NCBI RefSeq assembly: GCF_016458305.1
Contig: NZ_JAEMHL010000002.1
Span: forward strand, 620,001-684,000
Origin: Geomonas anaerohicana
GTDB taxonomy: Bacteria > Desulfobacterota > Desulfuromonadia > Geobacterales > Geobacteraceae
Length of the DNA stretch: 64,000 nucleotides
Direction of reading: 5' to 3'
How positions within the stretch are numbered: the stretch's first letter is position 1; every line of letters begins with the position of its first letter. Of this stretch, positions 51,520-61,050 are shown piece by piece. The notes beneath the pieces are model-generated. The model was not told where the DNA came from. It did no database searches and saw nothing but the letters and a program-made list of their open reading frames with translations. Made by a program: the position numbers and the translations under genes.

Positions 51520-52409
51520 CGCTTTTAAACGCCCTCACCGTCGACGTAGAGGACTATTTCCAGGTCTCCGCCTTCGCGCGCCACGTGGACCCCGGCGGCT
51601 GGGACAACTACCCGCTGCGGGTGGAGCACAACACCGCCCGGGTGCTCGACCTCTTCGACAGCTTCGGCGTCAAGGGGACCTTCTTCGTGCTCGGGTGGGT
51701 GGCCAGGCGCTGCCCCGCCCTGGTGCGCAGGATCGGTGAGCGGGGGCACGAGATCGCCTGCCACGGCTATGGGCATCAGCTGATCTACGACCTCGATGCG
51801 CAGGCCTTCAGGGAGGACGTGCGCAGCGCCAAGGCCCTTTTGGAGGACACCGCCGGCTGCCGGGTGCGCGGCTACCGCGCCCCCAGTTATTCGATCACGG
51901 CGCGGTCGCTGTGGGCCCTGGACGTCCTCATCGAGGAGGGATTCGAATTCGATTCCAGCGTGTTCCCGGTCTACCACGACATCTACGGCATCCCCGGCGC
52001 GCCGCGCTTTCCGCACCTGATCCGGCGCCCGGCCGGGGTGATCCGGGAGTTCCCGCTCACCACGTACCCGCTGCGGCTTGCGGGGCGGGAGTACCGGCTT
52101 CCCGTGGCGGGGGGGGGGTACCTGAGGCTCTTCCCCGCCTCCTTCCTGGCCCGCTGCATCGGCTCGATCAACGGCAGGGAAGGGGAGCCCGCGGTGCTCT
52201 ACTTCCACCCCTGGGAGTTCGACCCGGACCAGCCCCGCATCCGGGCCGGTGCCAGGAGCCGCTTCAGGCACTACCTGAACCTGAAGCATACCGAGGGGAA
52301 GTTGAGGCGCCTTCTCGGCGCTCTCGAGTTTGGCACCATGAGCGAGGCCATGGCGGCGCGCTACGGGGAGGACGCGCTGCCGGCGGCGCCATGCGGGGCG
52401 TACCCGTGA
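51516..52409 (+). CDS. Exosortase-system polysaccharide deacetylase
   Basis: The 297-residue protein begins LLNALTVDVEDYFQVSAFA, the characteristic start of PEP-CTERM-system deacetylases (CE4 fold). IACHGYGHQLIYDL holds the His pair and RGYRAPSYSIT the Arg motif; VLYFHPWEFDPDQP is near the end. It removes acetyl groups from the polymer. GTG 51516 overlaps the preceding stop in GTGA. Confidence 0.92.
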   Translation: MTLLNALTVDVEDYFQVSAFARHVDPGGWDNYPLRVEHNTARVLDLFDSFGVKGTFFVLGWVARRCPALVRRIGERGHEIACHGYGHQLIYDLDAQAFREDVRSAKALLEDTAGCRVRGYRAPSYSITARSLWALDVLIEEGFEFDSSVFPVYHDIYGIPGAPRFPHLIRRPAGVIREFPLTTYPLRLAGREYRLPVAGGGYLRLFPASFLARCIGSINGREGEPAVLYFHPWEFDPDQPRIRAGARSRFRHYLNLKHTEGKLRRLLGALEFGTMSEAMAARYGEDALPAAPCGAYP

Positions 52410-53440
52410 GCGGGGTCGCCGTGGAAATCTACCGGGGGGACGGCGCGGAGTGGGACCGCTTCGTCGCCACCCAACCCGGGGCGACCAGCTACCACCGCCA
52501 CCTCTGGAAGGATGTGGTGCAGGAAAGTTTCGGGCACGCGGGCTACTACCTCATGGCCCGCCGGGGGGGCGAGCCGGTCGGGGTGCTGCCGCTCATCCAC
52601 ATGAAAAGCGTGCTCTTTGGCAACTTCCTGGTCTCGGTCCCCTTCTTCAACTACGGCGGAGTGCTGGCCGGGGACCCGGCGGCGGTGCAGCCCCTGCTGG
52701 ATGAGGGGGGAAAGGTCATGGCGCGCTGCGGCGCCGCGCACCTGGAGTTGCGCCACCGCGGGGAACCGCTCCCCGGGCTCGCCACGCGCAGCCACAAGGT
52801 CACCATGATCCTCGACCTCGCGAAGGACCCGGACAGCCAGTGGCGCGGCTTCAACCCGAAGCTGCGCAACCAGGTGCGCAAGGCCCAGAAAAGCGGGCTA
52901 GAGGTGGCCGTCGGAGGAGGTGAATTCCTGGAAGGCTTTTACCGGGTCTTCGCCCGTAACATGCGGGATCTCGGGACACCGGTGTACGGTCGTGGGTTCT
53001 TCGAAAACGTGCTGCAGGCGCGGGAGCTCCGGGCGCGGGTAATCTCCGTTTTTCTGGATGGCGAGACCGTGGCCTCCGGCATCATGACCCGGTTCCGGGA
53101 CACGGTCGAGGTCCCCTGGGCCTCCTCGGTCCGGGACTACCGGGAACTCTGCCCCAACAACCTGCTCTACTGGGAGGCGATCCGGCTCGCCATCGGGGAG
53201 GGGGCGGCCTCGTTCGACTTCGGGCGCTCCACCCCCGGCGGAGGGACCTACCACTTCAAGAAGCAGTGGGGCGCCCGCGCCGTCGCGCTGCACTGGCAGT
53301 ACCTCTTGGCACCGGGGGCGCATCTCCCCGAGCTGAACCCCTCGAACCCCAAGTTCCGCCTGGCGGTCGAGGGATGGCGCAGGCTTCCCGTGGCGCTCAC
53401 GAGGTTTATTGGGCCGGCCATCGTCAGGAACATACCCTAG
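52406..53440 (+). CDS. FemAB-like protein, PEP-CTERM/XrtA system type
   Basis: The 344-residue protein has two GNAT-like halves. ATSYHRHLWKDVVQESFGH, GNFLVSVPFFNYGGVLAGD, FNPKLRNQVRKAQKSGLEV and FDFGRSTPGGGTYHFKKQWG are the pattern of FemAB-like proteins found only in exosortase loci. It probably adds an amino-acyl or acyl unit to the polymer or to a protein linker. GTG 52406 is preferred because it again overlaps the upstream stop as GTGA; ATG 52391 is an alternative. Confidence 0.9.
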   Translation: MSGVAVEIYRGDGAEWDRFVATQPGATSYHRHLWKDVVQESFGHAGYYLMARRGGEPVGVLPLIHMKSVLFGNFLVSVPFFNYGGVLAGDPAAVQPLLDEGGKVMARCGAAHLELRHRGEPLPGLATRSHKVTMILDLAKDPDSQWRGFNPKLRNQVRKAQKSGLEVAVGGGEFLEGFYRVFARNMRDLGTPVYGRGFFENVLQARELRARVISVFLDGETVASGIMTRFRDTVEVPWASSVRDYRELCPNNLLYWEAIRLAIGEGAASFDFGRSTPGGGTYHFKKQWGARAVALHWQYLLAPGAHLPELNPSNPKFRLAVEGWRRLPVALTRFIGPAIVRNIP

Positions 53441-53450
53441 AGGAGAAGCG

Positions 53451-54644
53451 ATGCGCATCGGCAGAACACTCCCCCCGGCGGCGGCGCCTTTGTCGTTGAA
53501 GGAGATCCTCTCCGGCCTGGCAGCACTCGTTCCCGGCACTGCCTCCCAGGAGAGGTTCCAGGCGGAGCTCAGGGAATACTACCGGGTGCCGCACGTCTTT
53601 CTACTTTCATCAGGGAAGGCGGCACTTGCGGTGATTCTTTTGGCACTGAAGGAACTGACCCCCGACCGTGACGAGGTGCTGGTTCCGGCCTACACGTGCT
53701 ACTCGGTGCCGGCCGCAATCATCCGGGCCGGGCTCAAGGTGCGCCCCTGCGACATCGATCCGCAGACGCTTGATTTCGACTGGGACCGGGTCGAGGAGGC
53801 GATGGCGGGTGGGCGGCTTTTAGGCGCCGTCTCCACCCATCTCTTCGGACTGCCGGCCGACGTCGAACGGCTGAAGCAGATGGCGGCCGGGCATGGCGTG
53901 ACGGTCATTGAGGACGCTGCCCAGGCCATGGGGGGGGAGGTCGGCTCAAGGAAGATCGGCACCATGGGAGATGTCGCACTGTTTAGCCTGGGTAGAGGCA
54001 AGGCGCTTTGCACCGTATCCGGCGGGATAATCCTTACCGGCAGCGACGAACTGGGTGGGGCCATCGAAGGGGTGGTGCGGACTCTTCCAGTGGAAGGCTG
54101 CCGCGAGACTTTGAAGAATATCTGCTACGCCTTGGCCTTGCTTGTGCTGGTCAGACCGTGTTTTTTCTGGCTACCGAAAGCCGTTCCTTTTTTGAAGCTG
54201 GGCGAAACCATCTTCGACGCCCGTTTCGAACTCAAGCGGCTTGGGGGCTTTCAGGCAGGCCTTTCCAAAGGCTGGCAGGAAAAGATAGTCGCGCTGCGTG
54301 AGGCACGTTCAAAGAGCGTCAGCGCAATGATAACAGCTGGTATCTGCGGGCCGGTTGTTTCAGGTCCTTGTGCCGCTAACATAATCAAATTTCCTGTTCT
54401 GATTAACGATTTTGATGCTCGAGATAGGCTGCTGTCGCAAAGCGAACTGCAGGGGCTCGGAATATCGGCGGTTTACCCCGGCACGGTGTCTAAAATTCCC
54501 GAACTTAACGGCAGGTGCGTCGGAACAGAGTTTCCTCACGCAGAATATGTAGCAAAAAGGATCGTGACATTACCGGTTAATCCTTACGTCACATCATCAG
54601 ATATAAAACGGATATACGAACTTTGTAAACGGTATTCCGCTTAA
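53451..54644 (+). CDS. DegT/DnrJ/EryC1/StrS family aminotransferase-like protein
   Basis: The 397-residue protein has a PLP-dependent fold: FLLSSGKAALAVILLALK, VLVPAYTCYSVPAAIIRAG, VIEDAAQAMGGEVG, and the catalytic Lys in FSLGRGKALCTVSGG. These enzymes aminate nucleotide keto-sugars. It starts 10 nt after the FemAB gene. G+C drops sharply from about 54,300 onward inside the gene, so the 3' part resembles the A+T-rich acyltransferase that follows, a possible recombination junction. Confidence 0.86.
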   Translation: MRIGRTLPPAAAPLSLKEILSGLAALVPGTASQERFQAELREYYRVPHVFLLSSGKAALAVILLALKELTPDRDEVLVPAYTCYSVPAAIIRAGLKVRPCDIDPQTLDFDWDRVEEAMAGGRLLGAVSTHLFGLPADVERLKQMAAGHGVTVIEDAAQAMGGEVGSRKIGTMGDVALFSLGRGKALCTVSGGIILTGSDELGGAIEGVVRTLPVEGCRETLKNICYALALLVLVRPCFFWLPKAVPFLKLGETIFDARFELKRLGGFQAGLSKGWQEKIVALREARSKSVSAMITAGICGPVVSGPCAANIIKFPVLINDFDARDRLLSQSELQGLGISAVYPGTVSKIPELNGRCVGTEFPHAEYVAKRIVTLPVNPYVTSSDIKRIYELCKRYSA

Positions 54645-54684
54645 TCATTTGTTGATTGAAGCGCTGCCATGTTCTGAGGGCAAT

Positions 54685-55776
54685 ATGGAACATTCCGTTC
54701 CTGTCGGGACTCCAAGTAGCAGGTTTTTAATGCTTGACGCCTTGCGCGGCATAGCTGCTTTAGCCGTCGTCTTTCAGCATCTGTATGCGAATCTCAGCAT
54801 AAATGTTGAAGACTGGTTTCCGGTCTCGGCGCATGTGGTCTTTACGCATGGATACTTGGGAGTTCCAGTATTCTTCGTGATCAGTGGGTTCGTCATCACG
54901 CATAGCGTCGACTGTCAAAAAATAAGCCCCGGCTATACCGGAAGATTTGCCTTGAGACGGGCGGTTCGCTTAGACCCTCCCTATTGGTTCACGATAGCTG
55001 TTTCATTGCTGCTGCTAAATTTAAAGGCATGCTCCGTTGGTCTTTCCAGCAACGAGGTTTGGCCTGATAAAAACAATATCCTGGCACATCTGTTCTATGC
55101 ACAAGACCTTTTGCATTACAAACCGTTGTCTGCCGTGTATTGGACGTTGTGTTTGGAGATACAACTGTATCTGGCATATATATTGTTTAGTGGTATTGCT
55201 TTGTGGCTTACCAGGATATGTAAAGTCAATTACAATTACATTTATTTTACTGTGCATGTAGTTGTTGGCTTGTACTCGGCTGCAGCGTACTCGCAATTGG
55301 TGCCTACCGGCATTCATGGTCTTTTTATCCAGTATTATCACTTTTTTTTGCTGGGTGTTCTTTCATACATGGTGTTTGTTGATCAGAAGTTTTCACCATT
55401 GTTGTTTCTGTTTCTTGGCTATGAAGCACTGATACTTCTTGTATCTGACACAAACGCAAACGTTGTTGCCGGCTGTATGACTGCAGCACTCTGCTATTCG
55501 GCTATTAAACTGCGGAAGCTGCAAACTGGTTTCAACTTCAGACCGGTTCAATATTTGGGGTCTATTTCTTACAGCCTATACATAATTCATGCTGATATCG
55601 GTTGGAAAGCGATTTCGGTCGGAAAGCGTTTTCTGCCGTATAAAATTAATGTGCCTGGATTTTTACTGCTGTTTGCTGCCGGTCTATCCGTGTCACTTTT
55701 TGCTGCTCACCTCCTTTGGAAATTTATCGAGAGGCCGTCGAACCAGTTGTCTAAAATGCTTAAAAGAGCCGTCTAG
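54685..55776 (+). CDS. Acyltransferase family 3 (OafA/YrhL-like) membrane protein
   Basis: The 363-residue protein has about ten membrane segments and the family motifs MLDALRGIAALAVVFQHL, VPVFFVISGFVITHS and LRRAVRLDPPYW. It O-acetylates or otherwise O-acylates sugars of a surface polymer. ATG 54685 follows GAGGGC; the frame is open from a TTG at 54649. Codon use is clearly A+T richer than in the core operon, so it may be recently acquired. Confidence 0.88.
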   Translation: MEHSVPVGTPSSRFLMLDALRGIAALAVVFQHLYANLSINVEDWFPVSAHVVFTHGYLGVPVFFVISGFVITHSVDCQKISPGYTGRFALRRAVRLDPPYWFTIAVSLLLLNLKACSVGLSSNEVWPDKNNILAHLFYAQDLLHYKPLSAVYWTLCLEIQLYLAYILFSGIALWLTRICKVNYNYIYFTVHVVVGLYSAAAYSQLVPTGIHGLFIQYYHFFLLGVLSYMVFVDQKFSPLLFLFLGYEALILLVSDTNANVVAGCMTAALCYSAIKLRKLQTGFNFRPVQYLGSISYSLYIIHADIGWKAISVGKRFLPYKINVPGFLLLFAAGLSVSLFAAHLLWKFIERPSNQLSKMLKRAV

Positions 55777-55803
55777 ACGGTCCATACAGAGTGAGAACCT
55801 GCC

Positions 55804-56634
55804 ATGGCTTTAGGACATACGGACAAATACAAATTGTCGCTGCTGCTCACGCTGTGGTTCTTGGTCTTCTATCCCATACTGCCGGAGATGGTGCGGGAGT
55901 GGGCAGGACATTCCGACAACAACCATGGATTTTTGGTCCCATTGATAACGGTGTACCTCATCCGGCAGAAAAAGGACGAACTACTTTCCTTGCAGATTGA
56001 TACTTCGAAGTGGGGTGCGGTGGTTCTCGTCGCGGGGTTGGTCATCTTTCTCTTGAGCTTTGCCGGCGGGGGGGGCTTCCCGGCGCGGGTCGCCATGGTG
56101 TTTTCACTTTTCGGCCTCCTCTGGTACTGCCTGGGGGGAGCATGGATGCGGTTGCTCGTTTTTCCGGTCCTGTTCCTGCTCTTTATGATCCCGGTGCCGG
56201 TCTCGGTTGTCGGCCTGGTTTCCATGCCGATGCAACTCATGGCCACCAAACTCTCCGCCCAGATCATTCAGCACCTTTCCATCCCGGTGTACCGCGAAGG
56301 GAATATGCTCTATTTCGTGGGCACCCAGTTGGAGGTTGCCGAGGCCTGCAGCGGGGTCCGTTCCATCATGTCGCTCACCATGCTGGGGACAATCTTCGCC
56401 TATATGTCCAGCACGGGGTGGGGCAGGCGCATCGCCCTTGTGCTTGCCGCCGTACCGATCGCGATGATCGCCAACATACTGAGGATCACCGGAACCGGCG
56501 TTTTGGCCAACTTCTTCGGGGACCGGGTCGCCCGCGGTTTTCTCCACGAGTTCTCCGGTCTGGTGGTTTTCGCCTTCGGCCTGGCCGCTCTCGGGCTTTT
56601 GTACACCCTGCTGAACACGAAAAAGGTGGCCTGA
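55804..56634 (+). CDS. xrtA: Exosortase (XrtA/EpsH family)
   Basis: The 276-residue protein has about eight membrane segments and the three exosortase catalytic residues: Cys182 in AEACSGVRS, Arg227 in ANILRITGTG and His248 in LHEFSGLVV. Exosortases cut PEP-CTERM tails and are thought to transfer the protein to a surface polymer. The start DNNHGFLVPLITVYLI is also typical. Assignment to XrtA rests on the surrounding locus. It is coupled by ATGA-type overlap to the EpsI gene. Its substrates include the two PEP-CTERM proteins in this window and likely more elsewhere. Confidence 0.95.
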   Translation: MALGHTDKYKLSLLLTLWFLVFYPILPEMVREWAGHSDNNHGFLVPLITVYLIRQKKDELLSLQIDTSKWGAVVLVAGLVIFLLSFAGGGGFPARVAMVFSLFGLLWYCLGGAWMRLLVFPVLFLLFMIPVPVSVVGLVSMPMQLMATKLSAQIIQHLSIPVYREGNMLYFVGTQLEVAEACSGVRSIMSLTMLGTIFAYMSSTGWGRRIALVLAAVPIAMIANILRITGTGVLANFFGDRVARGFLHEFSGLVVFAFGLAALGLLYTLLNTKKVA

Positions 56635-57281
56635 TGCGAAACGCCAGTTTCATGACCGCGTTGATCCTGCTTCTCCTGACGGGCACAGCCAGCACCCTCA
56701 TGACCTACCGTCCCGTCCCGGTGGTGGTTGCTACCAACCTGGAAAAGTTACCGATGGAGATCGACGGTTACCGAGCGGTCGAAGACACGTTTCCCGAGTC
56801 GGTGTACAAGGAGTTGAACGCCGACAAGCACCTTTATCGCCACTACCGCTCTGCCGACGGCAGCGTCATCGATCTCTACATCGGCTATTACGGTACGGCA
56901 AAGGGAGGAAGGACCGGCCACAACCCCTACGCCTGCCTTCCCGGTGCCGGGATAACGATTCTTGAGGCGAAGGACGCCTTCCTTGCGGTCAAACCGGGCG
57001 TGGCGCCGGTGAAGGTCAACTACATATTGGCGCGCAACGAGTTCAATATCATGATGCTGCACTGGTACCAGACCGCCGGTGACAAGGTGGTCTCCTCGGG
57101 GCTGCGTCAGAATTTGGAGCGCTTCCTTGGCAGGGTGATAGACAATCGCAATGACGGCGCCTTCGTTCGGGTAAGTGCCCTGGTGTCTGACAAACCCTTT
57201 CCAGCGGAGAAACAGCGGGTTGAAAAATTTGCTGCGAAAGTTCTAAATCTCTTGCCTCAACACTGGCCCATTGAACAGTGA
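56634..57281 (+). CDS. EpsI-family exosortase-associated protein (DUF3485)
   Basis: The 215-residue protein has an N-terminal membrane anchor (SFMTALILLLLTGTASTLM) and a periplasmic domain with the EpsI marks: LPMEIDGYRAVEDTFPESV, LYIGYYGTAKGGRTGHNPYACLPGAGI and MMLHWYQTAGDKVVSS. In many genomes it is fused to the exosortase C-terminus; here it is separate but overlaps it by one base. It probably assists the exosortase reaction. The exact role is unknown. Confidence 0.92.
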   Translation: MRNASFMTALILLLLTGTASTLMTYRPVPVVVATNLEKLPMEIDGYRAVEDTFPESVYKELNADKHLYRHYRSADGSVIDLYIGYYGTAKGGRTGHNPYACLPGAGITILEAKDAFLAVKPGVAPVKVNYILARNEFNIMMLHWYQTAGDKVVSSGLRQNLERFLGRVIDNRNDGAFVRVSALVSDKPFPAEKQRVEKFAAKVLNLLPQHWPIEQ

Positions 57282-59125
57282 CTGAATGTAAGGATACGGC
57301 CCCGATGTTTTCAACCTGTCATAAAATATTGTCGTTGTTGACGAAGCACGACAGGACGTTACTGTGTTGGCTGATTCTGTCAATGGCGGTTGTTTCGTTG
57401 ATAGACGTAGCCGGTGTAGCGTCTATTATGCCTTTCATGGCTGTTGTTGGTAATCCAGAAGTTATAAACAGCAATGATAAGCTTTTTAAGTTGTACAAGT
57501 TTACCGGAGCCAAGACGACCAACGATTTCCTGCTGATTCTAGGTGGACTGGTTTTTGTAGTGATAATATTCAGTAACTCAGTCAAAGCATTGGTGTTGAA
57601 ATACCAGTTAAAATTCGTTCATTTTAGGCTTTATTCTGTTTCAAGAAGACTTTTATACTCATACCTTCTTCAACCTTATACTTTTTACATGAACCAGAAT
57701 GCAGCAATCCTCTGCAAAAACATACTGCAAGAGGTATCATTATTCTGCCATCACGTGTTGATGCCGTTGACCCAAATACTTTCAAGGTTATTTGTTGTTG
57801 TTTTCATTGTAGGTTTCCTTTTCTTTATAGATCCAATTTTAGCTGTAATAATAACAACAACACTCGGCGGCTCCTATCTTGCTATATACCTTTTGTTTCA
57901 AAGCAGACTCGCAAAACTAGGCAGCGAAAGGTTCGCGGCGAATGTCATAAGATCCAAAGTGGTTACAGAGGTTTTCGGGGCGATAAAAGAGCTCAAGGTG
58001 CTGAACCGTGAGCGGGCATTTTTCGACGTTTTTTCGGCCAATGCCTACAAGATCGAAAACAACATGGCCACCAGCAACCTGGTCTCGAATCTGCCAAGCT
58101 ACATCATGGAATGTCTGACGTTTGGCGGAATCCTGATAATCGTCCTTTATTTCCTTTTGGTTAAACAAAGTCTCGGCAATACCCTTGCCGTCATTGCTCT
58201 TTATGCCTTTTCCGGCTACCGGCTCATGCCGGCGCTGCAGGGCGTATTTTCAGCAGTCACGCTGCTGCGTTTCAACGTGGCGGTGGTTGATTCACTCCAG
58301 GAGAGTCTCTGTGGTGTTGCGGACGTACCCTGTGAGTGGAATACCTCTGAAGTAAATGCTCTTCCCTTCGAGAGGAAGATACAGTTGTCTTCCGTCTTTT
58401 TCACCTATCCCTCCGCTGAGTGCCCTACGATCCAGGATCTGTCTCTCACTATCGAGAAAAACCAGAGCATCGGGTTGATGGGGCCAACAGGGGCTGGGAA
58501 ATCTACCTTAGTCGATCTTATTCTGGGATTGTTGCCGCCGGAAAAGGGCCTTTTTACCGTGGACGATATCGCGGTCACTCCGGGAAACAGGCTTATGTGG
58601 CAAAGAAACATCGGCTTTGTGTCCCAATCCGTGTTCCTTTCCGATGATTCTCTTGCCGCCAACATAGCGTTGGGCGTCCCCCGCGAAGACATCGACTACC
58701 GGGCCGTTGAAATCGCCGCCAGGACTGCAAATCTGCACGATTTCGTCATTTCTGATCTCCCTGAGGGGTATGAGACGGTAATCGGTGAGCGGGGAATACG
58801 CTTAAGTGGTGGGCAGCGTCAGCGGATCGGCATTGCTCGTGCACTGTATCACGATCCTCCGGTTCTTGTCATGGATGAAGCGACAAGTGCCTTGGACGGG
58901 ATAACTGAGGAGGCAGTCATTCAAGCTATCCGTAACCTTGCCGGGAGAAAAACCATCATCACTATAGCTCACAGGCTGACGACCCTGAGAGACTGCGACG
59001 TCATATTCGTCATTGACAAAGGGCGCATTGTCGAGTCAGGCACCTACGAGGAACTTCGAGCGGGGTCTGCTATTTTCAATGCAATGGCCAAGTCCGACGT
59101 GCAAGGTTTTAGAAATACGTTGTGA
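57278..59125 (+). CDS. ABC transporter permease-ATPase (PglK/MsbA-like polymer or lipid-sugar flippase)
   Basis: The 615-residue half-transporter has five to six membrane segments (about 20-330) and an ATPase with Walker A GPTGAGKSTLVDLILGL, signature LSGGQRQRIGIARALY and Walker [14 protein letters not shown]. It probably flips undecaprenyl-linked sugar to the periplasm, replacing Wzx. GTG 57278 overlaps the EpsI stop as GTGA; ATG 57305 is an alternative. The first 640 bp are A+T rich while the rest is G+C rich, with the change near 57,920-57,960. It looks like a mosaic gene. Confidence 0.88.
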   Translation: MTECKDTAPMFSTCHKILSLLTKHDRTLLCWLILSMAVVSLIDVAGVASIMPFMAVVGNPEVINSNDKLFKLYKFTGAKTTNDFLLILGGLVFVVIIFSNSVKALVLKYQLKFVHFRLYSVSRRLLYSYLLQPYTFYMNQNAAILCKNILQEVSLFCHHVLMPLTQILSRLFVVVFIVGFLFFIDPILAVIITTTLGGSYLAIYLLFQSRLAKLGSERFAANVIRSKVVTEVFGAIKELKVLNRERAFFDVFSANAYKIENNMATSNLVSNLPSYIMECLTFGGILIIVLYFLLVKQSLGNTLAVIALYAFSGYRLMPALQGVFSAVTLLRFNVAVVDSLQESLCGVADVPCEWNTSEVNALPFERKIQLSSVFFTYPSAECPTIQDLSLTIEKNQSIGLMGPTGAGKSTLVDLILGLLPPEKGLFTVDDIAVTPGNRLMWQRNIGFVSQSVFLSDDSLAANIALGVPREDIDYRAVEIAARTANLHDFVISDLPEGYETVIGERGIRLSGGQRQRIGIARALYHDPPVLVMDEATSALDGITEEAVIQAIRNLAGRKTIITIAHRLTTLRDCDVIFVIDKGRIVESGTYEELRAGSAIFNAMAKSDVQGFRNTL

Positions 59126-59153
59126 ATTCTATGGTAATGCGTTGGGGAACTAC

Positions 59154-59765
59154 ATGTTCAGGCTTCCAAACATATCAAACCCGCAACGGGTGCCTAAGAT
59201 AAAGCGTCTTTTGCGTCGGTCCGCCTTGAGCCTGAAGGATTTCGCCAGGTACCATGTTAATCGGAAGATGCCTCACTTAGGCAAGATGGAGCACATCGTG
59301 TTCGTTTGCCAAGGAAACGTCTGCCGGAGCGCGTTTGCAGAGTACTACCTCAAGTCCGTCATATCTAACATGTCTAACATGTCCATCTTGGTTGAATCCT
59401 GCGGCCTGGACGTCACGCGGGAGACCCTTTCTCCTCCTGATGCTGTCCAGGTTGCCAAGTTCTTTGGTGTGGACCTGAAAACACACCGTTCCAAAGGAAT
59501 CCTGTCGACTGGAATACAAACTGCGGACATGGTCATAGCCATGGAATATCAGCACGTTGTCAGGCTTAGAAACATGTTTCCCGAACTTGCCCAAAAGATA
59601 TATTTGTTGTCAGCTTTTGCACCTTTGCCGTATCGGCTGACCTGCAATATCTATGACCCTTTTGGGTTGGGTGAGGCTGAATTGGCCAGTTGCTTTTCGC
59701 AGGTGGCGAGGGCGGTGGACAGTCTGAACAGGCAACTCATAATGAAAGGCAAAGGATATGAGTAA
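59154..59765 (+). CDS. Low-molecular-weight protein tyrosine phosphatase (Wzb-like)
   Basis: The 203-residue protein has the active-site loop VCQGNVCRSAFAEYY (C-x5-R) and the general-acid region IYDPFG. In exopolysaccharide loci this enzyme dephosphorylates the BY-kinase, here the gene at 48274. The 44 residues before the domain (FRLPNISNPQRVPKIKR, basic) are an unusual extension; ATG 59286 would give the normal-length enzyme starting MEHIVFVCQGN. The start is therefore uncertain. Confidence 0.85.
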   Translation: MFRLPNISNPQRVPKIKRLLRRSALSLKDFARYHVNRKMPHLGKMEHIVFVCQGNVCRSAFAEYYLKSVISNMSNMSILVESCGLDVTRETLSPPDAVQVAKFFGVDLKTHRSKGILSTGIQTADMVIAMEYQHVVRLRNMFPELAQKIYLLSAFAPLPYRLTCNIYDPFGLGEAELASCFSQVARAVDSLNRQLIMKGKGYE

Positions 59766-61050
59766 GTTATACTTCATCCGGATGAAGGATATATGGCAAT
59801 CAGTATCTGCCCAGGATACTTTGTTCTGGTTGGCTAACATATATCTCTTTCTCGAATATGTGCGCCCACAGACGCTTTACCCTTCGATTGCGGTGATCCC
59901 TTTTGCAAGGATAACAATCGCTTTAGGTATGCTTTTTCTTTTACTCGGCAACCTTAACAGGTTCGTAAAAAATCCGGTAAACAAGTTAATGATTATGATG
60001 TTATTGGTAATATTGATTTCATCAGCCAACGCTCTATCACCAGGCATTGCTTTTAGCAAAGTTTCCGATTTCATCTCATGGATATTTATTTATTTCATAA
60101 TTGTCAATGCCATTAATACAGAGGACAGGTTTCTGATTTTCATGCTGGCATTTTTGCTCTACAGTTTCAAGATGTCCCAGTTTTCCTTTCTAAACTGGGT
60201 GGCGACCGGTTTCAGTTTCCGCAGAGAGGGAACGGGGGGCGGACCCGGATGGTTCAACAACTCCGGTGAATTCGGCATACAGATGTGTATATTTTTGCCG
60301 CTTGCGTCATGCTTTTATTATGCACTGCACCAATACTGGTCAAGGCTGAAAAAAGGGTTTTTTCTGCTTTTCCCGCTTACAGCGCTTACGGGGGCGATCT
60401 CCTGTTCCTCTCGTGGTGCTTTAGTCGGAGTGGTCAGCATTCTTTTGTTCATGCTGTTCAAGACAAAAAATAAACTCAAAGTGTTATTTATTGTAATAAC
60501 AACGATTTGCCTCGTGTACGTTTTGCTGCCAGACAAACAAAAAGAGAGACTCGTCGCCTCAGGTCAAGACAACACTTCTGTCAGCCGGTTGCAGCTATGG
60601 GGGGTAGGTCTTGATATGGTACGACGCCATCCAGTACTGGGAGTGGGCTACAGGAATTGGGGAGTTGCACAGACCGAGGTTTACGGAGTGCAGAATCAAT
60701 TGTTGCCGCACAACGTGTTCATAGAGTGTGCGGCCGAACTTGGCCTCTCCGGGTTTCTCTGCTTTGTCCTCTTAATCGGCTACACCTTTTACAATAACTA
60801 CCAAAGCAGAAAATTGCTCGGTTCCTCCGCGGACGGGAGATTTTTATCCCTGATGGCCGATGGTCTCGATGCAGCTTTAGTCGGATATCTTGTCAGCGGT
60901 TTCTTTGTCACGGTACTTTACTACCCCTACTTCTGGATCAACTTGTCAATGACCGTGGCGCTGAGGAATGTAGCAGTATCCAGAGTCGAAACGGTGCCGG
61001 TCGTCGCTCACGATGCAGGGGTGTCGCTGCAGCAGGCGGGGGCGCGATGA
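59758..61050 (+). CDS. O-antigen ligase-like membrane protein (Wzy/PEP-CTERM O-glycosylation ligase type)
   Basis: The 430-residue protein has about ten membrane segments and a Wzy_C-type periplasmic loop. It shares with exosortase-A-associated putative O-glycosylation ligases the start FWLANIYLFLEYVRPQTLYPSI and the segment GVGYRNWGVAQTEVYG with HNVFIECAAELGLSGF. It would polymerise repeat units or ligate glycan to exported proteins. It overlaps the phosphatase gene by 8 bp. Codon use is A+T rich. Confidence 0.87.
   Translation: MSKLYFIRMKDIWQSVSAQDTLFWLANIYLFLEYVRPQTLYPSIAVIPFARITIALGMLFLLLGNLNRFVKNPVNKLMIMMLLVILISSANALSPGIAFSKVSDFISWIFIYFIIVNAINTEDRFLIFMLAFLLYSFKMSQFSFLNWVATGFSFRREGTGGGPGWFNNSGEFGIQMCIFLPLASCFYYALHQYWSRLKKGFFLLFPLTALTGAISCSSRGALVGVVSILLFMLFKTKNKLKVLFIVITTICLVYVLLPDKQKERLVASGQDNTSVSRLQLWGVGLDMVRRHPVLGVGYRNWGVAQTEVYGVQNQLLPHNVFIECAAELGLSGFLCFVLLIGYTFYNNYQSRKLLGSSADGRFLSLMADGLDAALVGYLVSGFFVTVLYYPYFWINLSMTVALRNVAVSRVETVPVVAHDAGVSLQQAGAR

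Noticed and set aside
54649-54684. TTG start for the acyltransferase, 5 bp after the DegT stop
   Set aside because: TTG is rare and no ribosome site precedes it. ATG 54685 has GAGGGC upstream and puts the family motif at the usual distance from the N-terminus.
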